64,000 bases of DNA from Pseudovibrio denitrificans JCM 12308. Lineage in GTDB: Bacteria > Pseudomonadota > Alphaproteobacteria > Rhizobiales > Stappiaceae. The stretch is from the NCBI RefSeq assembly GCF_001310815.1, contig NZ_BAZK01000004.1, positions 62,001 to 126,000 of the forward strand, in the 5' to 3' direction. This document shows positions 35,384 through 45,666 of the stretch, one piece after another. Position 1 is the stretch's first letter; each line of letters begins with the position of its first letter. Below the pieces are notes generated by a model that saw nothing but the letters and a program-made list of their open reading frames with translations, searched no databases and had not been told where the DNA came from. A program made the position numbers and the translations under genes.

Positions 35384-36349
35384 TCAGGTCGAACCGAATT
35401 TCGTCCGAAAAAAACTATCTATCCTTTGGGTGCTCAGCTTGGCAAGAGCAAGATCAAAACTTTGAAAAACATGACATCCATGGGGATAAACCTCAAGTGA
35501 GGCGTCCACTCCAGCCGATTTCAACCGTGATGCGAGAAAACAAGTATCATCCAGTAGGGGATCTTCTGTACCTACACTTAACAGTGTCGGCGGCATTCCT
35601 TCCAGCCGGGCATAGAGCGGGGAGATCTGAGGATCATCGGGGCTTTCTTCTCCCATCAAAAAATGCTTTCCAAACATCCGCATATCCCGCGTGGTTGGAA
35701 ACAAGACCTCATTTCCCCACAAACGAGCAGAGGGCGTCAGGCCGATATCATACCATCCTGATAGTAAAACCAATGCTTTAAAGGGAACCATACCGTGTTT
35801 ATCACGCAGTCGTAGTGCGGTTATCAGAGCCAGAGTTGCCCCCGCGCTTTCCCCTGTCAGGCCAAAGCTACTCCATCCAAATCTGCTTGCCCCTTCATTC
35901 AAAATCCAATGACAGGCCGCCTCACAATCATCCGGCCCCTGCGGAAAAGGACACTCCGGTGCAAGCCGATACTCAACGGAAACCACGTCTAATCCGGTGT
36001 TTTTTGCCATCTCTTCAAGATAGGGATCCTGAAAAGCGGCTGAACCAAAAACAAACCCACCACCATGAAAATGAACAATAACGCCCTTTGATGAATTTTC
36101 GTCAGCTCTGAACAAGCGCAGTGAGATTGGCCCGTGTGGTCCTTCAATCTCCAGCTCCTCTGCATTCTCGGAGTAGGTAGGGATCGGAAAGGCACCCAGC
36201 CCTTGCAGTCGGCGCTCACGGGTAACAGAAGGGGGAAAACTCCATTGATCAGGGAGCGCTCGCAGCTGCTCCGTCATTTCCTTGTTAAATGCCTTTGCTT
36301 CTGCGGCAGCCTCTTGACTTATCGACAGAGGGGCGAAATTCTCAGCCAT
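35384..36349 (-). CDS. Alpha/beta hydrolase (hormone-sensitive-lipase family esterase)
   Basis: 321-residue esterase of the HSL family. Signature motifs are VIVHFHGGGFVFGSAAF (oxyanion HGGG), GLTGESAGATLALITAL (nucleophile Ser), EDPLLDDTC (Asp) and VYPHGCHVFQSF (His). The start at 36349 (MAENFAPLSISQ) has GGAGAAAC 10 bases upstream, whereas the longer ORF start lacks a good ribosome site. It hydrolyses short-chain esters; the physiological substrate is unknown. It lies just beyond the thioesterase gene on the same strand. Confidence 0.92.
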   Translation of the reverse strand: MAENFAPLSISQEAAAEAKAFNKEMTEQLRALPDQWSFPPSVTRERRLQGLGAFPIPTYSENAEELEIEGPHGPISLRLFRADENSSKGVIVHFHGGGFVFGSAAFQDPYLEEMAKNTGLDVVSVEYRLAPECPFPQGPDDCEAACHWILNEGASRFGWSSFGLTGESAGATLALITALRLRDKHGMVPFKALVLLSGWYDIGLTPSARLWGNEVLFPTTRDMRMFGKHFLMGEESPDDPQISPLYARLEGMPPTLLSVGTEDPLLDDTCFLASRLKSAGVDASLEVYPHGCHVFQSFDLALAKLSTQRIDSFFRTKFGST

Positions 36350-36475
36350 GTAGTTTCTCCGGAAGCGACAATAAACAGTTGCCAATATGTTTGTTATAGA
36401 AGTTGTCGCGCAATCTCGCGTCAAAGACAACGACACGATCTTAATTAACTAATAATAAGGGGATGGGTTTCCAGC

Positions 36476-36958
36476 ATGTCGGGTTGGTCGAAAACAAAGA
36501 ATAGCTGCGAAGTCTGGACCATTGATAGCGGCCAGACACAACTCTCCCAGTCTATGGGACGACTGGTCTTCATGACACAAGGTCTCGGCTTTTATGAAGT
36601 CACCAACGAGATCCGCGAGTGGGCGAAGTCTGTCCAGCTCAAAGATGGCCTGCTCACCTTGTTTGTCCGCCACACCTCTGCATCTGTCACCATACAGGAA
36701 AACGCTGACCCAACCGTCTTGCAGGACCTGCAAAAGGCCCTTGCAAACGTAGCGCCGGAGAACGGTGGTTGGCTTCATTCCTATGAAGGTCCGGATGATA
36801 TGCCCGCCCACATCAAAACCATGCTGACTGGAGTTTCCTTGCAAATTCCAGTGGTTGATGGGGATCTGGATCTGGGCACCTGGCAGGGTATTTACCTGAT
36901 CGAGCATAGAAGAGCGCCACACCGACGCTCAATGACCCTGCATTATCTTGGCTCATAA
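36476..36958 (+). CDS. YjbQ/UPF0047 family protein (secondary thiamine-phosphate synthase-like)
   Basis: 160-residue YjbQ family member. Family landmarks are GFYEVTNEIREWAKSVQLKDGLLTLFVRHTSASVTIQENADPTVLQDLQKAL, with the conserved HTSAS and NADP motifs, and the C-terminal GTWQGIYLIEHRRAPHRRSMTLHYLG. Some members can complement thiE mutants by a low-level thiamine phosphate synthase activity; the biological role of most is undefined. The ATG at 36476 follows a weak site. It is divergent from the esterase and convergent on a small membrane-protein gene. Confidence 0.88.
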   Translation: MSGWSKTKNSCEVWTIDSGQTQLSQSMGRLVFMTQGLGFYEVTNEIREWAKSVQLKDGLLTLFVRHTSASVTIQENADPTVLQDLQKALANVAPENGGWLHSYEGPDDMPAHIKTMLTGVSLQIPVVDGDLDLGTWQGIYLIEHRRAPHRRSMTLHYLGS

Positions 36959-36971
36959 CCCCAGTTTCAGA

Positions 36972-37334
36972 TCAATCTGAGAAACTGGCAACAACGCTGA
37001 CAAACCAAAGCCCCAAAGCAACCACCATCGCGCGCTTGGAATACTCATGGTAGGCCGTGCGCAATGCATCGCTGTGCAGTCTGTTGGGGTCTTGGCTGCT
37101 GCTGTCCTGGCTTTTGATCAGGGCCCACGCATCATCGCCATCATTCTTGTTGAATGGCATGTTCCAGGCTTTGTAAACAAGAGCAGCACTCAAAGCGATT
37201 GCAAGCATGGCGCCTGCGCGAAATGAACTGGCCGGATCAAAGCTGAGCGCAGCCATAATGAAAAGCACGCCAAGGCAGTAAAATCCGCAAATACGGGCAA
37301 CGCTGGCACGGGCAGCACGTTGTAAAGCGTCCAT
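36972..37334 (-). CDS. Small membrane protein of unknown function
   Basis: 120-residue protein with three hydrophobic stretches: ARICGFYCLGVLFIMAALSF (about 13-32), SFRAGAMLAIALSAALVYKAW (about 37-57) and VVALGLWFVSVVASF (about 104-118). A polar loop (NKNDGDDAWALIKSQDSSSQDPNRLHSDALRTAYHEYSKRAM) separates the last two. No family recognised. It converges on the YjbQ gene after 13 bases. The ATG at 37334 is preceded by GGAGAAACC. The following 147 bases to the symporter gene hold nothing clear. Confidence 0.62.
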   Translation of the reverse strand: MDALQRAARASVARICGFYCLGVLFIMAALSFDPASSFRAGAMLAIALSAALVYKAWNMPFNKNDGDDAWALIKSQDSSSQDPNRLHSDALRTAYHEYSKRAMVVALGLWFVSVVASFSD

Positions 37335-37481
37335 AGGTTTCTCCTAGGCTTCTATTGGAGATAAACTATAAACGCAGCTCTATTGAATTCGACTTATCGA
37401 AAGTTGCAAACTGGAATTGGCGTAAATGGACTGCAAACGCCCTCTAGTAGATGTAATGGTTTGATTAGAACTTTCTGAAAA

Positions 37482-39194
37482 TTACGTCTTAATCTCTATG
37501 AGTTCTTCTGGTTTATCCTTGTCAGAATTCTCAGGGATATCTATCGTAAGATCTCGTTCATCTGGCTGCTCAAGCAAACTTGCGAGGTGAAAATGGCGTT
37601 CATCTTCAGAAAAAGTGACGTAACTAAGTGAAATGCCAACCGTAAAACTTAAGAAGGCAGCAAGCAAACCGCCCATCTCCGCTGGGAAGCCAAACCAGAA
37701 CCCTGTCGATCCGCTCTTAACTGCAATCGCATAAAGCACAGTCGCCAGAATACCTGCCAGCATTGCGCTATAAGCCGCAGTTGCATGGAAGCGGCTCCAC
37801 CAACATGAGAGGATTAGAGCCGGGAAGAAGGTCGCGGCTGCAAGTGACAACGCAAAAGCCAACATATCCAGGAAGAGTAGGCTTTGGCTGTAGGTGAGAT
37901 AGGTGACAAAGGCACAAACCCCCAGCACCACAAGGCGGGCCAGCACGATTTTCTGGCTCAATGAAGCTTTTGGCAAAGCAAAGGTCTCAATCAGATCTCT
38001 GGAGATGCTGGTGGACAGAGCCATCAGCAAAGCAGAACTGGCTGCCAATGCTGCCGCGACAATGCCAGAGCGGATCAAAGCTGCGATCAGACCGCTCTGA
38101 CTGCCTTGATCAAGCGCATTGGGACCAAGCAGACTTTGCAGTCGTTCATCAGCCAGAAGCAGGAAGTAGGCCGAGCCGATCACCATCAGCAGAAGGAGGA
38201 AAGAAAGAGAGTATCCGGCAGCTCTCCTCGAGTCTGATGAGCTCTCCGTACCCTGAAACTTGCTGAGCAGATGCGGTAAGCTCGCCATTCCAACAGCAAA
38301 GAATAGCGCTGTTCCGATTAAAGGCCATAGGCCACCTGCATAGGGGCCTTGGGTCAGGAACCAACCAATGCTGGTGTTTTCGATGTCAATAATTGCAGCG
38401 AGTTGAGTGTTCAACGATGTTCCAACGACACTCGTAAACTCAGCACCCTCTACCACGAGAGGAGCGGTGAGCTGATCCAGAACAAGCAGGATGACAGGGG
38501 ACAGGCACGCAAACACCATCAGCACCCCCTGAAGTGCCTGCGTCCACACAGCCGCGCTGACACCACCTAAGACCACGGATATCAGCAGCACAGCTGCAAA
38601 AAGAAGAATGCCGGTTGTTGCTGTTGCTCCAAGAGAGGTGGCAAGCACTTGTCCTCCAATAAGCATTTCAGCACACAGTAAAGGAACAGCCACCAGAACA
38701 AGCAGTCCACTTGCAACCAATCGAACCAGATTGCTTTGTAAGCGCACACCCAGAAACTCAGGAATGGTTGCAGAACCAAACTTTCTGAGCGGTGATGCAA
38801 ACAAGACTGCGCACAGAACCAGACTGCTCACCCAGCCGAGAATGATTGGAAAGCTCACATACTCTGGTAGAAAGATTAGGGAGAGAAAGAGCGGAAAGAA
38901 ACTTCCACCAACAAAACAAGCTGCCAAAGTAATGCCGGTTAGCCCTGCGGGTACATTTTTACCACCCCAGTGAAACTCGGTGAGCTTCATGGTTCTGGCA
39001 AGGATACCAACCATGGCAAACACCAGCAAAGGCAGCAGGGCCATCAGCGCTTCGATCAGCACCACCACAACACCAGCTTTCTCCATAACAGCCAATAGAC
39101 CCGTCAGTAGGAACAGGGCCAGAGCAAAAAGGGAAAGTGCAAGCGGAATGCCTTTGTATTGCGACGGATGGGGATCAAGGCTTGAAAGACTCAT
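37482..39194 (-). CDS. Sodium:solute symporter (acetate/monocarboxylate type)
   Basis: 570-residue integral membrane protein with about 13 transmembrane segments, sodium:solute symporter family. Landmarks are FHWGGKNVPAGLTGITLAACFVGGSFFPLFL, the VVLGGVSAAVWTQALQGVLM segment, MASLPHLLSKFQGTESSSDSRRAAGYSLSF, and ISRDLI (helix 8-9 region). It is the large partner of the DUF4212 subunit encoded upstream (4-base overlap, 39191-39194), a two-subunit arrangement seen for acetate/short carboxylate uptake. Neighbouring CrbR/CrbS genes support a role in acetate or similar scavenging. The C-terminal tail is acidic (DLTIDIPENSDKDKPEELIEIKT). Confidence 0.87.
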   Translation of the reverse strand: MSLSSLDPHPSQYKGIPLALSLFALALFLLTGLLAVMEKAGVVVVLIEALMALLPLLVFAMVGILARTMKLTEFHWGGKNVPAGLTGITLAACFVGGSFFPLFLSLIFLPEYVSFPIILGWVSSLVLCAVLFASPLRKFGSATIPEFLGVRLQSNLVRLVASGLLVLVAVPLLCAEMLIGGQVLATSLGATATTGILLFAAVLLISVVLGGVSAAVWTQALQGVLMVFACLSPVILLVLDQLTAPLVVEGAEFTSVVGTSLNTQLAAIIDIENTSIGWFLTQGPYAGGLWPLIGTALFFAVGMASLPHLLSKFQGTESSSDSRRAAGYSLSFLLLLMVIGSAYFLLLADERLQSLLGPNALDQGSQSGLIAALIRSGIVAAALAASSALLMALSTSISRDLIETFALPKASLSQKIVLARLVVLGVCAFVTYLTYSQSLLFLDMLAFALSLAAATFFPALILSCWWSRFHATAAYSAMLAGILATVLYAIAVKSGSTGFWFGFPAEMGGLLAAFLSFTVGISLSYVTFSEDERHFHLASLLEQPDERDLTIDIPENSDKDKPEELIEIKT

Positions 39195-39493
39195 GGCTTG
39201 CCTCCCTGACGTTTGGAAGCGCCAGTACTGCCTTCATCAAGCCGATCTTGTGCACCGCAGAACCATGAGATTAAAATGCTGGCGGCAAAAAACAGGATGC
39301 ATCCCCACACATAGCTGTTTGAAAGAGAACCAAAAAGTCCATTCAACGTCTCTTGGGATGCGCCTTGCCCCTTGGACGGAGCGCCGTAGTAAATCGCCAG
39401 ACAGAAGAAGATGAGCCAGAGTGTGAGGGTTGCGGCCATGAGCGCACGGGTTTTGGTCCAATAGGCGACTCTATTTGGTGTACGCACTCCCAC
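39191..39493 (-). CDS. DUF4212 symporter small subunit
   Basis: 100-residue protein with two transmembrane helices (ALMAATLTLWLIFFCLAIYYGA and YVWGCILFFAASILISWFCG) and polar termini; DUF4212-type small subunit of a sodium/substrate symporter. It is usually paired with the large symporter subunit, as here with a 4-base overlap. The length and the YWTKTRALM start are as in the family. The start may be the ATG at 39493 (MGVRTPNRV), and the large intergenic region beyond separates it from the divergent crbR gene. Confidence 0.8.
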   Translation of the reverse strand: MGVRTPNRVAYWTKTRALMAATLTLWLIFFCLAIYYGAPSKGQGASQETLNGLFGSLSNSYVWGCILFFAASILISWFCGAQDRLDEGSTGASKRQGGKP

Positions 39494-39974
39494 CTCCAGT
39501 AATGCTTACTCAACGTATACATACTCTACAGTGCCCAAAGCGAACCGCTAGACTAAAATTCTACTACCTAATACTAATCCCCAATCCTCGAAGCACTGAA
39601 AGCAGAAAAACATCGACAATTTGCGACCCATACTTTGGGCGCAACTATTGAGATCTGTGCATGCCTTCTTGCAATATCTTAATGATTACTGGTTGTTTTG
39701 TCGTAAAAGTGCATGAGATGGGTGAAAACAATCAACTTCATGCTTGCCAGCACCTCCTTGTTTCGCATAATGCTTTTGTATAGGGGGTTGCGATCAATGA
39801 GACTCTGCGGAGTTCACTGGTTGTGAAAAATCTATCGTGGCGTTTTGGGAGAGCTGCGAAATTCTCGCTCATGCTCCTGAGGCGTCGAAAACTGTATGTC
39901 TGATGATCGTATTTCGATGAGACGGATCGAAGACCATTGGAAACAGTCCACGACAAGAAATGGAGGAGCACAGC
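39494..39974. promoter_or_regulatory. Divergent control region between symporter and crbR-like genes
   Basis: 481 bases without a gene, so promoters for both the DUF4212-symporter operon (minus) and the response regulator (plus) lie here. It is AT-rich, with CTAATACTAATC-like and TTGTTTTGTCG stretches. I saw no perfect palindrome or known operator. It also contains no ORF with recognisable similarity. Confidence 0.5.
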
Positions 39975-40632
39975 GTGCACAACGCGGTCCACCGCTTTAT
40001 TATCGCTGATGACCACCCGCTGTTCCGTGGTGCAATGCGTCAAACAATCGAGAAGCAATTCGCGTCGGTAAAGATTATTGAGGCTGGGAGCTTGATGAAG
40101 TTACCGCAGCTCTCGATCGGGAGGAAGACGTAGACATGATCCTTCTGGATCTGTCCATGCCGGGCATGCGAGGTTCTCTGGTTTAATGTACTTGCGTGCT
40201 CAATATGTGGGTGTGCCAATTGTCGTCGTTTCAGGAACAGAAGATCCGACCACAATTCGCAGTGCCATTGAGTTTGGCGCGTCCGGGTATATTCCAAAGT
40301 CACTTGGTATTGATGTTATTCAGGATGGTGTTTCTGTTGTTCTGGAGGGAGGCGTTTGGATTCCACCGGACATCGATCTGAACACCGTTGATGAAGCAAC
40401 CAAAATGGCTCAGCGTCTTGCATCGCTGACACCGCAGCAGGTGCGGGTGTTGATGATGCTTTCGCAAGGTTTGCTGAACAAGCAGATCGCCTACGAACTG
40501 TCCGTATCTGAAGCGACTGTCAAAGCACACGTTTCTGCGATCTTGCAGAAGCTGGGCGTTGAAAGCCGTACACAGGCAGTGATCGCAGCGGCGAAGATTG
40601 AAGCGGGTCAGTGGCAAAGTATTGCTGGCTGA
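39975..40632 (+). CDS. LuxR/FixJ-family response regulator (CrbR-like), two frameshifts
   Basis: About 219 residues when repaired. An N-terminal receiver (MHNAVHRFIIADDHPLFRGAMRQTIEKQF, then phosphoacceptor segment DMILLDLSMPGMRG) is followed by a C-terminal LuxR helix-turn-helix (LASLTPQQVRVLMMLSQGLLNKQIAYELSVSEATVKAHVSAILQKLGVESRTQAVIAA). The frame breaks at about 40096 (EAGSL|DEVTAALDREED) and at about 40176 (MRG|FSGLMYLRAQYVG), both closed by one added base. The GTG start at 39975 has GGAGGAGC upstream. With the convergent CrbS-type kinase and a symporter nearby, this fits the CrbS/CrbR acetate-switch pair. Confidence 0.83.
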
Positions 40633-40654
40633 TCAGGCTTTGATATGAATTACG

Positions 40655-40684
40655 AAAAAAGGCGCTCTCCGGAGCGCCTTTTTT
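40655..40684. terminator. Intrinsic terminator between crbR-like and crbS-like genes
   Basis: Seven-base perfect stem GGCGCTC/GAGCGCC with a TCCG loop, preceded by six A and followed by six T, so it can act in both directions for the convergent genes. Confidence 0.92.
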
Positions 40685-40713
40685 GTTGAGCCAATGAAGG
40701 AAACGATTGCTGA

Positions 40714-43700
40714 TCAGCTCTCCCCAAGCGCTGCTTTGCATCGCATCAGATGGGCTCGAAGAACAGCAGGCTTGAGTGGCTTGTGGATCATCTCCATATC
40801 CTTGTCAGTTGCTTCCGCGCGGACCTCAGCTGTTCTGTCAGCTGTAATTAGCATAGCAGGGAAGTGAACACCAAACTTCCAGCGCAAATGCACCACTGCT
40901 TCAATGCCGGTGCCCTGATCCAGATGATAATCCGCCAGAATAATATCTGGCTGCGTTTTGCTGGAGTAGATCACCTTAGCCGCTTCCTGCGCATTTGGAG
41001 CCGTGACCACATTACACTTCCATGTGCGCAGGAGGGATTCCATGCCCTCCAGAATTTGCGGTTCATTGTCGATAGCCAGAACATTGAGGCCTGCCAGCTG
41101 GCTTACGATAGCCCGCGGCTGTGCCTGCTTCTCAGCCACTGGCACACTCATGGCTTCTTTAATCGCGACAGAGAAGCGGGAGCCTTTGCCATCCTGTGAC
41201 TTGAGCGCAACGTTCAAACCCAGCACCTTGCTGATCCGCTCAACAATGGAGAGGCCAAGGCCGAGGCCGGATGCAATGCGAGCACCATCATCAAGACGGC
41301 GGAATTCCTTGAAGATCAGCTCCTGCTGTTTTTCCGGAATGCCTATACCGCTGTCATAGACCTCGATGTTGGCCATGTTGTTCTTCGTCTTACGAACACC
41401 AACAACAACGCCACCTTTCGTGGAGTACTTCAGGCCGTTGGAGATCAGGTTCTGCAGCAACCGGCGCAACAGGCGGCGATCAGAGCGGACGCAAACATCT
41501 GTACTCCGGATTTTGAGCTTCAGGCCTTTCTCTTTAGCAATCGGCGTAAACTCAACCCGCAGCGGATTGAGTATGTCATCAAGACGGAAAGTCGAAATCT
41601 CAGGTTTGAAGGCCCGCGTATCAAGCCGCGAGATATCCAGCACTGCACCGATGATCTCTTCCACGGACTCAAGAGAGGCCTCAATATTGCTTACCAGCTT
41701 CCGGTCTTCTGGGTCACCATCTGTGAAACGGTCAGTGAGGGTAGAAGAATAGAGCCGTGCAGCATTGAGCGGTTGAAGAATATCGTGGCTGGCAGAAGCA
41801 AGGAAGCGGGTTTTATCCTGATAGGCCAGCTCTGCCGTCTTCTTGGCTGCTTCCAACTGCTCATTCACCTTGGTCAGCTCTTCGGTACGGTCCCGAACGC
41901 GCTGCTCCAGATTCTCATTCGCCCGTGCTAATGCTTCTTCTGCCAACACGCGCTCTGTGATGTCCGTGTAGCTGGTCACCAAGCCGCCGTAAGGCATTGG
42001 ACTAGTCCGAACTTCCAGAACCGTACCAGCACTCACCAGATGCTCCTGATAAGTCTCCTGCCGATTGATGAAGTTGTGCATGCGAAGGCCGACGATTTCA
42101 TCGACGCCCCATCTCCAAACTCACCCGCCTCGGCAATGTGTCGGATCATCTCTTCAAGCGAGGTGCCCACCTGACCAAACTTAGCTGGCAACATCAGCAT
42201 CTCACGATACTGCCGGTTCCAGCAGATCAGGCGGAGATCCTTGTCGTAAACGGAGATACCCTGACGAACCTGGTCCAACGCAATTTGCAGAAGGTCACGG
42301 TTGTATTGAATGGCCTCAGTCGCATCATCGAGCAGCTTGATCGCTTCCTGTGTACCCGGGTCACGGCGCTTCAGCAGCAAGGACAAGACAAGGCGGGCAG
42401 AGGCTGAACCGATCGCACTGGCAAGCAGCTGCTCGGAGAACCTTAGAATGACAGCATCGGCTTCTTCTTTACTGTCGATCGTGATGCGGTGTTCAGCAGC
42501 ATACGTATCAAAAGAGCGCTGCGTCCGTTCTTCGCCCACATAGCGGGAGATGGTCGCCTGAAGGTCACCAACAGTAATAGTAGTCCGCAGCTTCCGTAGG
42601 GCAGGCGCCTGCGTAATACCGGTTGGCACAAAAGTGTTCGCCTGAATGCGCTCAATGGCGGTTGGCTGACGGGTCAGAGAGAAAGCCACATAAAATACAA
42701 GACCGGCGACAAGGCTCCACAGCACACCGTGAACGAATGGATCTACATCCAGATAAAGCAACGCTTCTGGCTTGAGGATCTCAATACCGAATGGTCCGTT
42801 GTTCAAAATGGTGGCGCCAAAGATGTTCTCCCGCGCAAATACCGGCAGTAGCAAGGTGTAAAACCAAACTGTGAAGCCAGCGAGCATGCTTGCAATTGCC
42901 CCACGTGCATTTGCTCTGCGCCAGATCAGACCACCAATGAAAGAAGGAGCAAACTGCGCAATAGCTGCGAACGAAAGTAAGCCAATGCTGGAAAGAGCAG
43001 CACTGTCACCGGCAACGCGGTAGTAGACATAGCTTCCAAGAATGACGAGGAAGATGGACATACGCCGAATGCCCAGCACCAACTGGCTCATATCCTCACC
43101 AGAGGTGGAGATGATCTCATCTTCACTGCGCCGGCGCAGTATGATCGGCATCACCAGATCGTTAGAGACCATAATCGACAGTGCAACTGTGGTCACGATC
43201 ACCATAGCGGTTGCGGCTGATAGACCACCGATGAACACAAGCAAAGTCAGCCAGTCCGCATCATATGCACGAGGCAGAGCCAGCACGAACATGTCAGGAT
43301 CAACTGTGTTGCCCAGAATGGTCAGGCCAGCAAGAGCGATAGGAACAACAAACAGGTTGATGGCGATCAGGTAGCTTGGGAACAGCCACGTTGCTCGCTT
43401 CAGTTCCGCTTCGCTGTTGTACTCAGTGACTGTCACATGGAACTGGCGCGGCAGCAGAACTATAGAGAATAGAGAGAGCAGCGTGATCACTGCCCACTTG
43501 CTGGCATTGATGTTTGTGAACAGATCCTGCGAGCTGTTGGTATTGGCAAAGGAGGCGTGCAGCAGATCCCACGGGCCATCAAAGAGCATGAAGGTGACCC
43601 AGATGCCGATTGCAAGGAAGGCCACAAGCTTGACGACCGCTTCCGTCGCAATGGAAAGCATCAGGCCTTCCTGGTGCTCCGTTGCATCAATATGGCGTGT

Positions 43701-44246
43701 ACCAAACAACCAGGTGAATACCGCCATGAAGATGGCGATCATCAGTGTTTCATCACCAAAGATTGAGATCTCAGCATCATCCAGCGACAGCAACGGGTGC
43801 AGCACAATAGTGCCCACAGAAAGGTCCAGCGCTTTCAGTTGCAATGCGATGTAAGGGATCATGCCGATGAAGGCGATAAGCGTAACGATCGCACCAACCA
43901 TCGGGTTCTTGCCATAACGGGCGGCGATAAAGTCAGCAACGGAAGTGATCTTTTCTGCCTTTGCCAGCTGGATGACCCGCAGGATCAACGGGTACCCAAA
44001 AGCAAACATCAAAATGGGGCCGAGGTAGATAGCAATAAACTCGAAACCATTTCGGGAAGCAGATCCGACGGATCCAAAAAATGTCCATGATGTACAGTAG
44101 ACCGACAGCGAGAGGGCATAGATCAGTGGCCGCCCTCTGGTCTTCTTAACGCGGGTTTTTGCGACTTTGTCACCGTAGCTCGCGATAACAAATAAGAGCA
44201 GTATGTATGCCAAAGCGACAAGGACTACGATCCAACCTTGAAGCAT
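40714..44246 (-). CDS. CrbS-type hybrid histidine kinase with sodium symporter-like N-terminus, one frameshift
   Basis: About 1177 residues when repaired. It is a chimeric sensor. Residues about 1-500 are a sodium/solute symporter-like membrane region (KTRGRPLIYALSLSVYCTSWTFFGSVG, ADFIAARYGKNPMVG, LLPRQFHVTVTEY). Next come a PAS-like region (QVRQGISVYDKDLRLICWNRQYREML), a coiled coil, HisKA (FLASASHDILQPLNAARLY), HATPase_c (LLQNLISNGLKYSTKGGVVVGVR, SGIGIPEKQQ, ASGLGLGLSIVERI) and a C-terminal receiver (NVLAIDNEPQILEGMESLL ... PDIILADYHLDQGTG). The frame breaks at about 42105 (EFGDGA|DEIVGLRMHNFI), closed by one added base. The architecture is CrbS; it probably senses a transported substrate, as in acetate control. 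Confidence 0.88.
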
Positions 44247-44406
44247 GCTTCCCCCGCCGGACTGGTGCGTCCGTTACTTCCATTAAATGTTTTTTGTCTC
44301 TCAATATTGCACAGTTGACCGATCTTTTGCGAAAGGCAAGAGTTCAATATGAGTTATTGCGTCTTTGTAACTGTAGAATTTTCTGACCTCGACGAAAGGC
44401 TATGAG

Positions 44407-45132
44407 TTGGGACAACAACGCAATTCTACAAAAGAGAACAGGCAAGGGGCCTTTGAAAATATTGAGAAAGTTTCTCTCGATAGTCCAAGCTGGCTGAAGC
44501 GCCTTTATGCGTTCTTCTTTTATAGATCCGACCTTGATACCCTCGATAAATTAAAGGGGTATTTAGGGCGTAGTGCGGCCTATCTCACACACAAGAATGT
44601 TCAGGAATATTCACGTTCTCGCGCCGGTGTTCATTGGAAAGCTTTGTTGGACGAGGAAGAGTTCCAACAAGCGTTGGAAAGTTCCCGCTGGAACTCGTTT
44701 TCAATCACTGTCGAGCTGGTTGGTGAGATGGCACTCATCGTGCTGCGCCAGAAAACCAGAATAGATCCACAGGATCTGGCGGGAATGATCGGCCAGTTGC
44801 TCAAAGAGATCATCGTTGAGCATCAGGAAGCCTCAGTTTGCTCTTCGCAGGAGTGGAATGCGGCAGCACTCAACATGCAAACCAAAATGCGAACAGACGC
44901 CCTAGTGCCTTCCAGAAACGTTGCGGACATTGCAGCAATGCATGTCTCGAAGATTTTCTGCAGTCTTCCAATCCATAAACGGCTGCATGGTCACGACGAG
45001 CTGTTGCTGCTGAATGGTCTGCGTTTGAACCTGCTGCAGCTGCAACATGAGTTCTCTATCCGCGCAAATTGCAAGGCGCTTTCAGAACTGGCGAAAAACC
45101 ATCAGATGCGCTCTCCAGATCCTGATTTATGA
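44407..45132 (+). CDS. Hypothetical protein, alphaproteobacterial type
   Basis: 241-residue soluble protein I cannot assign to a named family. It reads as helical and moderately charged: SLDSPSWLKRLYAFFFYRSDLDTLDKLKGYLGR near the N-terminus, a central SFSITVELVGEMALIVLRQK (hydrophobic, possibly membrane-associated) and a C-terminal HGHDELLLLNGLRLNLLQLQHEFSIRANCKALSELAK. The start is a TTG at 44407 (MGQQRNSTKEN); no better site is obvious. It sits between the crbS-like gene and fixL, on the same strand as fixL but separated by 534 bases, so no operon is implied. Confidence 0.55.
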   Translation: MGQQRNSTKENRQGAFENIEKVSLDSPSWLKRLYAFFFYRSDLDTLDKLKGYLGRSAAYLTHKNVQEYSRSRAGVHWKALLDEEEFQQALESSRWNSFSITVELVGEMALIVLRQKTRIDPQDLAGMIGQLLKEIIVEHQEASVCSSQEWNAAALNMQTKMRTDALVPSRNVADIAAMHVSKIFCSLPIHKRLHGHDELLLLNGLRLNLLQLQHEFSIRANCKALSELAKNHQMRSPDPDL

Positions 45133-45666
45133 TCAGCGAAATATTATTTCAAACAGCACCGGCGACTCAAACAACTGCCTTCGATACCGTGTGTTTTGGA
45201 ATGAAAACCGCCTGCATCGGTGGAAAACCTAGGCTTTGGGGAAGATATATCCTGCGACATATACGCGCCGTATAGGTGAACACGCTTACTACTTTTGGTT
45301 TACTCTATTTAGTCTTATTCCAAATTTGGCAATGATTTTGCGCGAGCACCTGAGAATTGTAAAATAATATTTTCCGTAAACTAACCTAAGGGTTCTCAGG
45401 GTTTTGTAGCGCTTGTAAGGCCAATCGGTAGGCATGCATGCTGTGTTTGAGACCTCTTACAGCTCTAAGTTTGCACGCCTAGGTTTAGAGAACGCATGTC
45501 TCCTACTTAATATATCAACAAATTTAAGGGAATTAATCGTTAAATCAGTCGCAGGCTAGGTGATTGACCTAGCTTAGGCCATGGGATAGCTGATTAGTCA
45601 AAATACCCATCTAGATACCCGTTTAGATAAGCGTGCGGGTACGCTTACAACAACTAGGAAACTACT
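45133..45666. promoter_or_regulatory. Gene-free region upstream of fixL with a perfect inverted repeat
   Basis: 534 bases without a supported gene. It contains GCTAGGT-GATTG-ACCTAGC at 45555-45573, a perfect 7-base inverted repeat ending 93 bases before the fixL start, and an AT-rich tract just before it. This is a candidate operator for fixLJ; I recognise no regulator for it. Confidence 0.45.
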
